Shown: one piece after another, positions 22,940 through 30,966 of the stretch
Numbering within the stretch: the first letter of the stretch is position 1
Layout of the letters: each line of letters begins with the position of its first letter
Assembly: GCA_023446735.1 (NCBI GenBank)
Contig: JAEXPQ010000085.1
Coordinates: forward strand, 1 to 31,160
DNA from: Verrucomicrobiota bacterium
GTDB lineage: Bacteria; Verrucomicrobiota; Verrucomicrobiia; Opitutales; Opitutaceae
Direction of reading: 5' to 3'
Length of the DNA stretch: 31,160 bases
Translations under genes and position numbers: made by a program
The notes under the pieces: generated by a model
Databases searched by the model: none
What the model was told of the DNA's origin: nothing
Seen by the model: the letters and a program-made list of their open reading frames with translations, nothing else

Positions 22940-24067
22940 ATGAGAATCGGAATTATAACCCATTGGTGGTGCCATGAGAACTACGGCCAGCTTCTTCAAT
23001 GCTACGCGCTCCAAGCCCACCTGAAGGCATTAGGCCACGAGCCGTTCCTAATTAAATACATAATGCGGCGCCCGAAGAGGCTCCGCCACCTGCTATATCT
23101 CCTGCAGCCAGCCATACTCTACCGCAAGATCAAGGACCGATACCTCATCAAGAGCCCACTCGATAGAAAAAAGGCCCTAATTCGGAGCTTTGATAAATTT
23201 CGCAACCAGTTTCTAGCCACCTCGGCGACCACATACACATCTCTTGCTGAACTAAACAACAGCCAAGAAATCGCCGACGCCTACATTTGCGGAAGCGATC
23301 AAGTCTGGTTGCACGTCTCGCTCGATGACAGCGGCAAGCCTTGGTTCCTAGACTTCGGACCTCCCTCGGCGAAGCGCGTGGCATATGCTGCAAGTTTCGG
23401 AAAGACTACATGCCCTAAAGAGTATATTGATTTCGCACGCCCCCTGCTGGCCAAATTTGATCGAATTGGCGTCAGAGAGAAAGCAGGCCTCGCGTTGTCT
23501 GCCGCTGCCGGGCGCCCCGATGCAATCCACGTCGCAGATCCCACACTTCTACTCTCGATAAATGATTATCTGGATGGATTCCGGATCACGTCAACATCCC
23601 ATGCCCAGACACCGCCGTATGCATTCGTATACTACCTACGGGCAGAGACCGACACCCCATGGCCCGAGATTCAAGCGTTTATCTTGGATAATGGTCTGAA
23701 AGTTAAGGCCACTGAAGTGAATGGCGCTGTGCTACCATTTGAAGAACGTTTCGACCCAACAATCCCCGAGTGGATCCGAACCATCAACGAAGCAACTGTG
23801 GTTTTCACAAACTCATTCCACGGAACAGTCTTTGCAATACTCGCCCGCAGGTCCTTCCTCACATTCCCTCGCAAAGGCGAAACGAAAGAAATGAACGAAC
23901 GAATCGCTTCATTATTGGAGCAACTTGACCTCACCTCGCGCCTTTATAATCCGGAGCTCCCGCTGGCCGCGCAAATGCACGCAAGCATCGAATGGGAAGA
24001 GGTTGAAAAGAGACTAGCAGCCCACAGATCGAAGTCCATAGCCTTCCTTAAGGATTGCGGATTCTGA
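22940..24067 (+). CDS. polysaccharide pyruvyl transferase family protein
   Basis: A 375-residue cytoplasmic enzyme expected to add a ketal pyruvate, usually from phosphoenolpyruvate, to a sugar of the repeat unit, giving the polymer negative charge. The N-terminal RIGIITHWWCHENYGQLLQC matches the family's N-Y-G-[AQ]-x-L-Q start. YICGSDQVWLHV, KRVAYAASFGKT, FDRIGVREKAGL, HVADPTLLLS and the C-terminal TNSFHGTVFAILARRSFL with its catalytic-region His are all present. The pairing with the FrhB-like gene is typical. The DNA is clearly richer in A+T than the left half of the window. Confidence 0.92.
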   Translation: MRIGIITHWWCHENYGQLLQCYALQAHLKALGHEPFLIKYIMRRPKRLRHLLYLLQPAILYRKIKDRYLIKSPLDRKKALIRSFDKFRNQFLATSATTYTSLAELNNSQEIADAYICGSDQVWLHVSLDDSGKPWFLDFGPPSAKRVAYAASFGKTTCPKEYIDFARPLLAKFDRIGVREKAGLALSAAAGRPDAIHVADPTLLLSINDYLDGFRITSTSHAQTPPYAFVYYLRAETDTPWPEIQAFILDNGLKVKATEVNGAVLPFEERFDPTIPEWIRTINEATVVFTNSFHGTVFAILARRSFLTFPRKGETKEMNERIASLLEQLDLTSRLYNPELPLAAQMHASIEWEEVEKRLAAHRSKSIAFLKDCGF

Positions 24068-24097
24068 CCACCACTGGTCGGGACGTATTGTCGATTA

Positions 24098-24649
24098 ATG
24101 AATATGTCTGCACTTTCCTTTGCCTTCCCATATCTCGAAGCGGCAGAGTTCTTCTACGGGAGACTCGCCGGCCGTGTTCCAAGCCAAACACTCCGCCGCC
24201 TGATGCTTCAATTCGCAGGCATGCAAATTGGACAAGGAACAGTTATATACGGCGGAGGAGAGTATCGCTGTGCACGAAAGATTCGTATCGGTCTAGGATC
24301 AAGCATCGGCCATGGAACCAAAATTGACGGTCGGGGAACAGTAACCATTGGAAGCTCCGTCAATATTTCTAGTGAAGCCTGGATCTGGACAGCTGAGCAT
24401 GATATTCAAAGTGTCGCCTTTGATTACACATCTGCACCGGTGTTTATAGATGACTACGCTTGGATCGGTGGCCGTACCATAGTTCTTCCTGGAGTTCATA
24501 TCGGAAAGGGAGCCGTAGTCGCATCGGGCGCAATTGTTACAAAAAGTGTGAACGAGTATTCGATTGTTGCCGGTGTGCCAGCAAAGCAGATTGGCACACG
24601 CACCCGTAATCTCAATTATAGCCTAAAAAGCTCCATTCCATTCATCTAG
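24098..24649 (+). CDS. hexapeptide-repeat acyltransferase (LbetaH family)
   Basis: A 183-residue protein predicted to O-acylate (probably acetylate) a sugar of the unit using acyl-CoA. Left-handed beta-helix hexapeptides run from ~residue 43 to 165: IGQGTVIYGGG, IGLGSSIGHGTKIDGRG, VTIGSSVNISSEA, YAWIGGRTIVLPGVHIGKGA, VVASGAIVTKSV. The C-terminal IVAGVPAKQIG is typical. The loop WTAEHDIQS holds the expected active-site His. The N-terminal FPYLEAAEFFYGRLAGRVPS is the usual helical lead. An ATG two codons further in (24104) is an alternative start. Composition is AT-richer, like its neighbours. Confidence 0.9.
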   Translation: MNMSALSFAFPYLEAAEFFYGRLAGRVPSQTLRRLMLQFAGMQIGQGTVIYGGGEYRCARKIRIGLGSSIGHGTKIDGRGTVTIGSSVNISSEAWIWTAEHDIQSVAFDYTSAPVFIDDYAWIGGRTIVLPGVHIGKGAVVASGAIVTKSVNEYSIVAGVPAKQIGTRTRNLNYSLKSSIPFI

Positions 24650-24680
24650 GCGCCCAACGCATAAATCGCCCCAGTCCAAT

Positions 24681-25994
24681 ATGCGTCCCCAAGAAGTCGG
24701 TCTATCGAGCGGCACCCACTCCCACGGATTGAAGCCGGCGCCAACACTTCGGGCTCTTGCATTTTCCGCACTAGTTCTATCTTTCTACCCGCTCCCCGCG
24801 ATCAATATTGGAACGAATACGAGCCTGCCGATTTATGCGGCTGCACTTGCGGCACTGCTCACGATGTCCGCATGGAAGAACGCCATCAACAAATATCCTG
24901 CGTTCTGGTCCATCTCTATCTATGCTCCTTACCTAGTTAGTGCTGCAATTTTCACGGCATCACAACCCACCGCGCAGTTTGCGATTTGCTGGAAAAGTCA
25001 CCCCTCAATGATTCTCGCCATATCGGGTGCATATCTCGGCTTCACCATCGCAGATACCGGCAGAAACACACTCTTCCGAGCAGTGCTATTGATCCTCGCC
25101 GGGCATGCCGTCATTGGCTGTGCCCAGCACCTCGGTTTCCCGCACGGCTATTTCCCATTTGCGTTCCTCTTCAACGCAAATTCGTTCGCAATCGCCCAGT
25201 TCTACGATCGCGTTATGTGCCTGTTTCCGGAGCCTTCGGTATACACCTCAAGCATCGGGCCCTTGCTAGTCTTCGGCCTACACCATTTAAGCCGACCTGG
25301 GATTGCGATATCAACTCGTGAACGCACAATCGGCCTCATACTCGTCGTGCTACATTTCTATTTTACGATTGCGGCCAAGTCGGGCTTGTCGCTGTTGATC
25401 ATCGTCTTTTGCTTTCTGGTCCTACTCGCAAATGGGCTCGAAGCGGTCAGGCGTCGCGCAAAGGCGTACTGCTTCACGATCCTCATTGTTTCTCTTTCTG
25501 CGCTCGGCATCTTACTTGTTCGGTTCGAGTCGATCCGAGAGCGCCTCCAACGTGAAACCCAAGGGGTCTCTTCGTGGGCGCAACGAGCTGAGACATTTCA
25601 GCGGGGCTTCGATGAATTCTCCAAAACCCCTCACAGTATCTTTTGGGGACTCGGATCCAACATGTCCCACAAGATTATCGGCAACGACTTCATCGTTACC
25701 GACTACGGAAAAGTCGCCTATCTTGGCTCTATAAACAGCATCACCTTAACATACATCCTAGAAACAGGCGTGCTTGGTCTATTTGTTCTAGTCGCACTAG
25801 GCGTGAAGATCTCTCAGTCAGTGAGGCACGCGCCATATCCAATTGAACCACTCGCGTTTGCAACGATTCTGATCTTCGCGTGCACATTTGTAAATAGCTA
25901 TACTGCACTTGCCTGCGTTTGGGTCTCGCTGGGGCTGCTCCTAAATTGGCCAGCTCTTGATCGTACGACACAACTCTCGCCTTCCAATCCATGA
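24681..25994 (+). CDS. wzy: Wzy-like repeat-unit polymerase, second in the window
   Basis: A 437-residue polytopic membrane protein with about ten to twelve helices, predicted to polymerise repeat units in the periplasm. It has little sequence resemblance to the polymerase at 5981-7438 and lacks that protein's H-x-H-x-D motif. The larger loop between helices (ERLQRETQGVSSWAQRAET, KTPHSIFWGLGSN) and the later TLTYILETGVLGLFVLVAL are of the kind seen in capsule Wzy proteins. Position among unit-specific transferases makes it the probable polymerase for this unit. Its stop overlaps the next gene by ATGA. Confidence 0.8.
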   Translation: MRPQEVGLSSGTHSHGLKPAPTLRALAFSALVLSFYPLPAINIGTNTSLPIYAAALAALLTMSAWKNAINKYPAFWSISIYAPYLVSAAIFTASQPTAQFAICWKSHPSMILAISGAYLGFTIADTGRNTLFRAVLLILAGHAVIGCAQHLGFPHGYFPFAFLFNANSFAIAQFYDRVMCLFPEPSVYTSSIGPLLVFGLHHLSRPGIAISTRERTIGLILVVLHFYFTIAAKSGLSLLIIVFCFLVLLANGLEAVRRRAKAYCFTILIVSLSALGILLVRFESIRERLQRETQGVSSWAQRAETFQRGFDEFSKTPHSIFWGLGSNMSHKIIGNDFIVTDYGKVAYLGSINSITLTYILETGVLGLFVLVALGVKISQSVRHAPYPIEPLAFATILIFACTFVNSYTALACVWVSLGLLLNWPALDRTTQLSPSNP

Positions 25995-27112
25995 GAATTG
26001 CACTGATTAGTACGAGCCTTAACCAAGGCGGGGCCGAGCAACAGGTCTTTGATCTCGCGACGGCCTTTGCTGCCCGTGGGCACGCCGTCCTGGTGGTCTC
26101 CATGATCGAGCCAAAATATTACGCAGCCGAACTCCAGAATCGATCGGTTCGGGTCGAAACACTGCACATGCGTCCCGGAATCCCAAACCCCTTGGGGCTA
26201 TTTCGCCTTGTTTCCCTTCTGCGGAAATTCAGACCCGATGTTGTGCATGCACATATGTTCCATGCCAACATTCTTGCGAGGATAGCCCGGCCATTCTTCT
26301 ATACGCCTCTGATTTGCACCGCGCATAACACGCAAGAAGTATCCCAACGAGGAAACGCGGCTCGCGGAACACCCTACAAGAACATCGCCTACCGATTATC
26401 GGACTTTCTATGCACCCTCACGACCCAAATTTCGGTTCCTGGCTATAACGCCTACATCGCGAACAGGTGCGCTCCATCTTCGAAACTTAGGCTGGTGTAT
26501 AACGGAGTCGACTTGAAGCGGTTTGAACGACAGCCTCCGATCACATGCAACGATCTCGGAATCCCAATCCCACCTGGAGTCGCATTTGTCTGGCTGCACA
26601 TCGGGCGGCACGTCCCACAAAAAGATCACGAGAACCTCTTTGCGGCAATAGACCGCAGCAAGTCTAGCTCCGTCTTTCTGTTCGTCGGCGAGGGTCCGCT
26701 GCTCGAGGCCAACAAGTCTCGTGCCGCAGCATTGGGAGTTGCTCACCGAGTGTTCTTCCTTGGGCGCCGCAACGATATACCCGCACTGATCAAGGCATGT
26801 AATGGCGTGGTGCTCTCCTCTGAGATGGAGGGTTTGCCGCTGTCCGTAATCGAAGCATCAGCCTCGGAGAGGATTGTCGTTTCGACCGATGTTGGGGGAG
26901 TGCGGGATACGTTGCCTCAGACTTCCCACGAGTGGCTTTGCGCTGCGAAATGCCCCGAAGCCCTCGCCCCCCTACTCCAACGGGCAGAAGCACTACCCCC
27001 GGAAGCGCGGGAACGGATCGGCCTGCTCAACAAGCAACACGCCTCCGAACACTTCGCAATCGGTTCAGTCGCCTCACAATGGGAAAGAATCTACCACGAA
27101 GTATCGACGTAA
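25991..27112 (+). CDS. glycosyltransferase family 4 protein (a)
   Basis: A 373-residue GT-B retaining glycosyltransferase. The N-terminal acceptor domain opens with RIALISTSLNQGGAEQQVFD, the GGAE loop typical of GT4. DVVHAHMFHANILARI, ICTAHNTQE and LRLVYNGVDLKRFER mark the linker. The C-terminal donor domain has VWLHIGRHVPQKDHENLFAA, FVGEGPLLE and the E-x7-E motif in EMEGLPLSVIEASASERIVV, followed by STDVGGVRDTLP. Donor and acceptor sugars cannot be told from sequence. It is joined to the polymerase gene by ATGA and to the next transferase by a one-base gap, so translation is likely coupled. Confidence 0.93.
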   Translation: MRIALISTSLNQGGAEQQVFDLATAFAARGHAVLVVSMIEPKYYAAELQNRSVRVETLHMRPGIPNPLGLFRLVSLLRKFRPDVVHAHMFHANILARIARPFFYTPLICTAHNTQEVSQRGNAARGTPYKNIAYRLSDFLCTLTTQISVPGYNAYIANRCAPSSKLRLVYNGVDLKRFERQPPITCNDLGIPIPPGVAFVWLHIGRHVPQKDHENLFAAIDRSKSSSVFLFVGEGPLLEANKSRAAALGVAHRVFFLGRRNDIPALIKACNGVVLSSEMEGLPLSVIEASASERIVVSTDVGGVRDTLPQTSHEWLCAAKCPEALAPLLQRAEALPPEARERIGLLNKQHASEHFAIGSVASQWERIYHEVST

Positions 27113-27113
27113 T

Positions 27114-28232
27114 ATGATCGTTATTTACTCACCAAGTTGCGATGGTGCAATCTTTCATTACTCCAACGAACTCTTTGTAGAGATCAAGAAGCAGCGCGAT
27201 ACGCGCCTATTAACCACCGGCTCAATTGAGCCATCCACCCCGCAAGGTACGATATTTCTTTGCAGCCGCATCAAGCAACGCAAAGACTATTCAAACCGTA
27301 TTTCTTGGTCGCTGGGGCGCGCCGGATACTACCTCGGACGGGAACTTGCGCTCTACTATTTCCTAGTTCGTAATCGAAGGAGCATTTCCCGATTCCACGC
27401 CCAAGAGGCATTCTACCCATTTTTGCCGTTTTTGACTCTCCTGCTGCGACTGTTTTCCATACGCTGCTTCTTCACCGTACACAACGTCAGGCAGCACGAC
27501 TACTCCAGTCGCTTCCGCAATGCTCTTTGCGACCGAGTCACTCATCGCTGCCTAAAATACTGGCACGCACTCATCGTCCATGGGAAGACCACTGCAAACG
27601 AACTCCAGCAGATCATTCCTTCAACCCGCATCCAAATCATTCCCCATCCTATATTTTCCGAATTCGCAACGCGAGAAGTCCGACCCGGCGAGCCTTCCGC
27701 AAAACGTCTGCTCATCTTCGGATCCATTCGGCGAAACAAAGGAATCGAACTAGCAATACAAGCCCTCACATTCCTTCCAAACTACCATTTGGAGGTCTGT
27801 GGCTACACTGCCGACAACTCCTACATTGCTCAAATTTCTGCGGAAGCACTTCGAAGTGGGGTTACCAACAGGGTAACCATAACAAATCAGTTCGTTCCCG
27901 ATTCGTCCATTCCTGAGATCTTTTCCCGGGCAAGCATCGTTCTGCTACCATACACCAACTTCGCCGCGCAAAGCGGAGTGCTGAGCGTTGCAATCGCCTA
28001 TGGGCGACCAGTTGTCGTTTCGAATGTCGGCGACATGCCAGAAATAGTGAACTCTTTCAAATGCGGACTCGTCGCCGCCGCAGATACCGCCGCCGGCATC
28101 GCGGAAGCCGTCATCTCGATGGCGCAGAACAACACCTATTCTGCTTGCGTGGATGGAACCCGCATCGCCCGGAACGACCTCTGTATGGAGAATATCTGCC
28201 GAAAGACCGTGGAGGCCTACGACACCCTATGA
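27114..28232 (+). CDS. glycosyltransferase family 4-like protein (b)
   Basis: A 372-residue GT-B type transferase starting at the ATG one base after the previous stop; a longer frame open to 26874 overlaps that gene and is not credible. The N-domain (MIVIYSPSCDGAIFHYSNEL) is less typical. The linker HALIVHGKTTANELQQIIP and IQIIPHPIFSEF lead to the donor domain with LLIFGSIRRNKGIELAIQAL, YHLEVCGYT and IFSRASIVLLPYTNFAAQSGVLSVA. The motif ends IAYGRPVVVSNVGDMPEIV. The first Glu of the usual E-x7-E is not obvious here (YTNFAAQSGV), as in some GT4 subfamilies. Its stop overlaps the next gene by ATGA. Confidence 0.87.
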   Translation: MIVIYSPSCDGAIFHYSNELFVEIKKQRDTRLLTTGSIEPSTPQGTIFLCSRIKQRKDYSNRISWSLGRAGYYLGRELALYYFLVRNRRSISRFHAQEAFYPFLPFLTLLLRLFSIRCFFTVHNVRQHDYSSRFRNALCDRVTHRCLKYWHALIVHGKTTANELQQIIPSTRIQIIPHPIFSEFATREVRPGEPSAKRLLIFGSIRRNKGIELAIQALTFLPNYHLEVCGYTADNSYIAQISAEALRSGVTNRVTITNQFVPDSSIPEIFSRASIVLLPYTNFAAQSGVLSVAIAYGRPVVVSNVGDMPEIVNSFKCGLVAAADTAAGIAEAVISMAQNNTYSACVDGTRIARNDLCMENICRKTVEAYDTL

Positions 28233-29254
28233 GCAGCGCCCCCTTGGTTTCCATTCTTCTGCCTACCTACAATGCATATCCGTTCATCCTGGAGCGGATT
28301 GATGGAATTCGGACGCAAACCTATCGCAACTTCCGCGTTATAATTTTCGACTCAGGCAGTTCCGACGGCACGCAGGAAGTGATCAAGAGCGCAACCAAAG
28401 ACCCTAGATTTGAAGTCATAAGCGGCCCCCGTGAGGGATTGTATAAAGCTTGGAATTTCCTGAAAAAGAAGGCGACGGGCAGCTATTGCTACATCGCCAC
28501 AGCCGACGACTCCTTTCATCCCGACTTCTTGCAAGTCGCCGTAGAGGATCTGGAGACAAATCCATCCGCAGACATGTGGGCATCTCCGATTGAACTAGTA
28601 GATGAGTCCGGGCTCCGGTTACATCGCCTTGAAAGCACCCATCCCGGACTTAGGTTCATGGCGAAGAATGCGACAACCGGGATTCGGGATGGCACGCTCG
28701 ATGCCCTTCTCCATATACCGCTGGACATGCTTTACGTATCCCTGACGGCCTTCTTCTTCCGAACCGCCAATTTCACGAAAGCACTCGATTTTCCAACAAA
28801 CGGGCATACAACCGCCGACCGTGAATGGACGATGCGATACCTGCCAGGGAAACGCATATTCTTCCGCAATCGTATACTGGCCAACTGGCGCCTACACACG
28901 AAACAAGCTAGCGCAACGATCAATGCAGAGGCCGAGGCCGATTACAGAAGAGTCTATGATGAACAGATCTGGAATGCTGCAGCTACCACACCAAGGTTCT
29001 CGGCGCTCAAGCACATCTCCTATCAGAATCTGTCTAGTCATTGTTCGTTCCTGCTACGGCGCGATTACGCCCGCCGTCCTACGGTCACTGGCACCGTAGC
29101 GCAGTTGCTTTTCGGCTGCTATCTCAAGCATCCATTTTGGAGCATTCAGGCTGACCTTCAGCGCCTCATCGGGTCGCGATCATCGACACTCGGTCAGCGC
29201 CTACGCATCGCTGCGGCAATCGCGAAGAACGCGCCAGTCGTGCAGCAGTACTGA
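28229..29254 (+). CDS. glycosyltransferase family 2 protein
   Basis: A 341-residue GT-A inverting transferase. The nucleotide-sugar domain has SILLPTYNAYPFILERI, FRVIIFDSGSSDGTQEVI and the metal-binding TADDSFHPDFL (DD of the D-x-D site). A later HTTADREWTMRYLPG segment is in the position of the ED catalytic base motif. The C-terminal ~100 residues (WRLHTKQASATIN, SSHCSFLLRRDYARRP) are typical of capsule GT2 enzymes. The ATG at 28229 overlaps the upstream stop, and a longer frame reaching back to 28061 is excluded because it lies inside the preceding gene. It is AT-richer than the left half of the window. Confidence 0.92.
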   Translation: MSSAPLVSILLPTYNAYPFILERIDGIRTQTYRNFRVIIFDSGSSDGTQEVIKSATKDPRFEVISGPREGLYKAWNFLKKKATGSYCYIATADDSFHPDFLQVAVEDLETNPSADMWASPIELVDESGLRLHRLESTHPGLRFMAKNATTGIRDGTLDALLHIPLDMLYVSLTAFFFRTANFTKALDFPTNGHTTADREWTMRYLPGKRIFFRNRILANWRLHTKQASATINAEAEADYRRVYDEQIWNAAATTPRFSALKHISYQNLSSHCSFLLRRDYARRPTVTGTVAQLLFGCYLKHPFWSIQADLQRLIGSRSSTLGQRLRIAAAIAKNAPVVQQY

Positions 29255-29334
29255 GACAAGTTTATCGCGTTTCTGTGTAGTGTCGCCGAGTCTCGATCTT
29301 AGGCAGAGGAATTGGTTTCTAGTCCTGTCGTAGC

Positions 29335-30477
29335 ATGGTATCCGAAGTACTGCAGATTGTTGAACCTGGAAAAGACGGAGTGTTTTGGCATGTCGATGGG
29401 CTCTGCCGCTTCCTGATCTCGCAGGGAGTACCGGTGCACTTGGCATATTCTTCGATTCGCTCTTCGAGCCAATTACTGACGCTCGTCACACACGTTCGGA
29501 ACTCGGGTGGCTTCGCCATAGACCTCAAAATCTCAAACTTGCCTTCACTCGGCGACGTACGTGCGGCTAGATCTATTAGTCGACTTGTTCGGAACACCGG
29601 CGTTTCTATCGTGCACGCCCATAGCTCTAAAGCAGGTGGACTCGCCCGCTTGTTGTACGCGGTACGGCTTCTACCACCTGTCGTTTACACCCCCAATGCA
29701 TACTTCGGCATGCATGGAACACCGACCCGATCGGCTCGATTGTTCTGGGCGATTGAACGTTGGCAGGCATCAAAGGCCTATACTGTTAACGTTTCGGATG
29801 ATGAGGCGTTTTTTGCTCGCACCAGACTCGGCGTCTCACCGGCCCGTCAAACTGTCATCCCAAACGCGGTCAATGTAGAGCGTTTCTCCCCGGCGATCCC
29901 GGGAACACGAGCAACAGCCCGCAAACGATTTGGGGTAGACGATTCGACTGTTGTCCTCGGACTCATGGCACGTGACTCGGTGCAAAAGGATCTACCGACT
30001 CTCTATCGGGCCTTTGCGATTGCGACTCGCGCCCACCCAGAACTTCGTTTGCTCCATGTGGGCCTCGGCCAGATGGAGCCCCTGATCCGTGAACTCGGAA
30101 TCAGCGACCGCGTGGTGCGGGTCGAGTACCTCGCCGATACCACACCGTTTTATCAGGCGTGCGACGCCTTGGGGATGTCGTCCCTGTTTGAGGGCCACTC
30201 GATCGCCGTGTTGGAGGCGCTTTCCTCGGGACTTCCGTTGATCCTTTCCGATGCCCCCGGAAACCGCGGCTTCTTCAAACTTGGCCTGAGCCACATCTGG
30301 AACGCACCAGTCAAGGATGTGGCCCGCTTTGCCGAAGCCATCGTCCAATGGATCGAAGACCGCCCGGCACACCGCCCATCCAACCACCGCGAGATTGCAG
30401 TCCGTGAGTTCAGCCCGGAGTCCTGCTACGGTAGGATTCTGGAGCTCTACCAGCGACTCGCCAACCAACCGCGTTAA
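29335..30477 (+). CDS. glycosyltransferase family 4 protein (c), last gene of the operon
   Basis: A 380-residue GT-B enzyme. The N-domain starts EVLQIVEPGKDGVFWHVDGL, then VSIVHAHSSKAGGLARLLYA and VVYTPNAYFGMHG; the linker is TVIPNAVNVERFSP. The donor domain has VVLGLMARDSVQKDLPTLYR, LLHVGLGQMEPLI and the E-x7-E segment FEGHSIAVLEALSSGLPLIL followed by SDAPGNRGFF. It starts 80 bases after the GT2 gene, a larger gap than elsewhere in the operon. Composition rises again toward the GC-rich level near its end. It is the last intact transferase gene before the repeat-bearing right margin. Confidence 0.92.
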   Translation: MVSEVLQIVEPGKDGVFWHVDGLCRFLISQGVPVHLAYSSIRSSSQLLTLVTHVRNSGGFAIDLKISNLPSLGDVRAARSISRLVRNTGVSIVHAHSSKAGGLARLLYAVRLLPPVVYTPNAYFGMHGTPTRSARLFWAIERWQASKAYTVNVSDDEAFFARTRLGVSPARQTVIPNAVNVERFSPAIPGTRATARKRFGVDDSTVVLGLMARDSVQKDLPTLYRAFAIATRAHPELRLLHVGLGQMEPLIRELGISDRVVRVEYLADTTPFYQACDALGMSSLFEGHSIAVLEALSSGLPLILSDAPGNRGFFKLGLSHIWNAPVKDVARFAEAIVQWIEDRPAHRPSNHREIAVREFSPESCYGRILELYQRLANQPR

Positions 30478-30591
30478 GGCCCCCCCCTTGCAGAACGAGG
30501 TCCAGATTCCTGAGCCCCCACCGCAGGTAACGGGAGGCTGAAGGGGTCATATCGCAAATCTCAACAAACTGACTGCGATTGCCCAGCCAGT

Positions 30592-30732
30592 CCCGCCCGC
30601 CTCACCCAGGTCGGCCGAAATGCCCGCGCCGAGTTCGGAGCCCGCTACTCCACCGAGACCAACTACCAGCAGCTGATCGCCATCTACGAAGCCGCCTTGG
30701 CCGCCCGGCGGGGCCACGCCGGGGCCAGTTGA
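30592..30732 (+). pseudogene. C-terminal remnant of a GC-rich glycosyltransferase gene
   Basis: An in-frame 46-residue tail ending in TGA reads TQVGRNARAEFGARYSTETN then YQQLIAIYEAALAARRG. This closely matches the usual end of GT4 proteins, where a final helix follows R-x-x-F-x-x-x-[YF]-S. No start or upstream domain remains: codons before ~30592 are meaningless. Unlike the neighbouring operon genes it is strongly GC-rich, like the chromosome flanks. I read it as a relic of a former last gene. It is too short for certainty. Confidence 0.6.
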
Positions 30733-30800
30733 GGTTGGAAGTTGAGGTTGAAGAGGCGGAACGCTTCCCGATGGCCCATCCGAAACTCTCACGAGTTTCG
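30733..30800 (+). repeat. periodic AGTTGAG/GTTGAAG patch and perfect hairpin
   Basis: Immediately after the remnant's stop codon, GGTTGGA, AGTTGAG, GTTGAAG (30733-30753) repeat the seven-base style seen before wcaJ and wzx. A perfect eight-base inverted repeat CGAAACTC-TCAC-GAGTTTCG follows at 30781-30800. Both are non-coding features of the operon's right margin. Confidence 0.7.
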
Positions 30801-30966
30801 CTACGCTCACCCTCCTTGCGACTCGGCCACCTGCTACGTGTCACTGTCTCCCCTCCGTCCTCCGTGCGCTCCTCCCGCTCAGAGCCCTCGGTGACCAGAT
30901 CGTTCTCCGTTCCAAGTTCCTGATCAGTGCCCATCAGTGCGAGGGCCAACGGTGTCCGGTTCATGG
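30801..30966. other. intergenic spacer with no gene seen
   Basis: Nothing convincingly coding. On the minus strand the words GGAGGAGCGCACGGAGGACGG resemble the nonamer family at 18041, and CACTGATGGGCACTGATCAGG is a short direct repetition. It looks like another repeat-rich margin. Confidence 0.4.
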
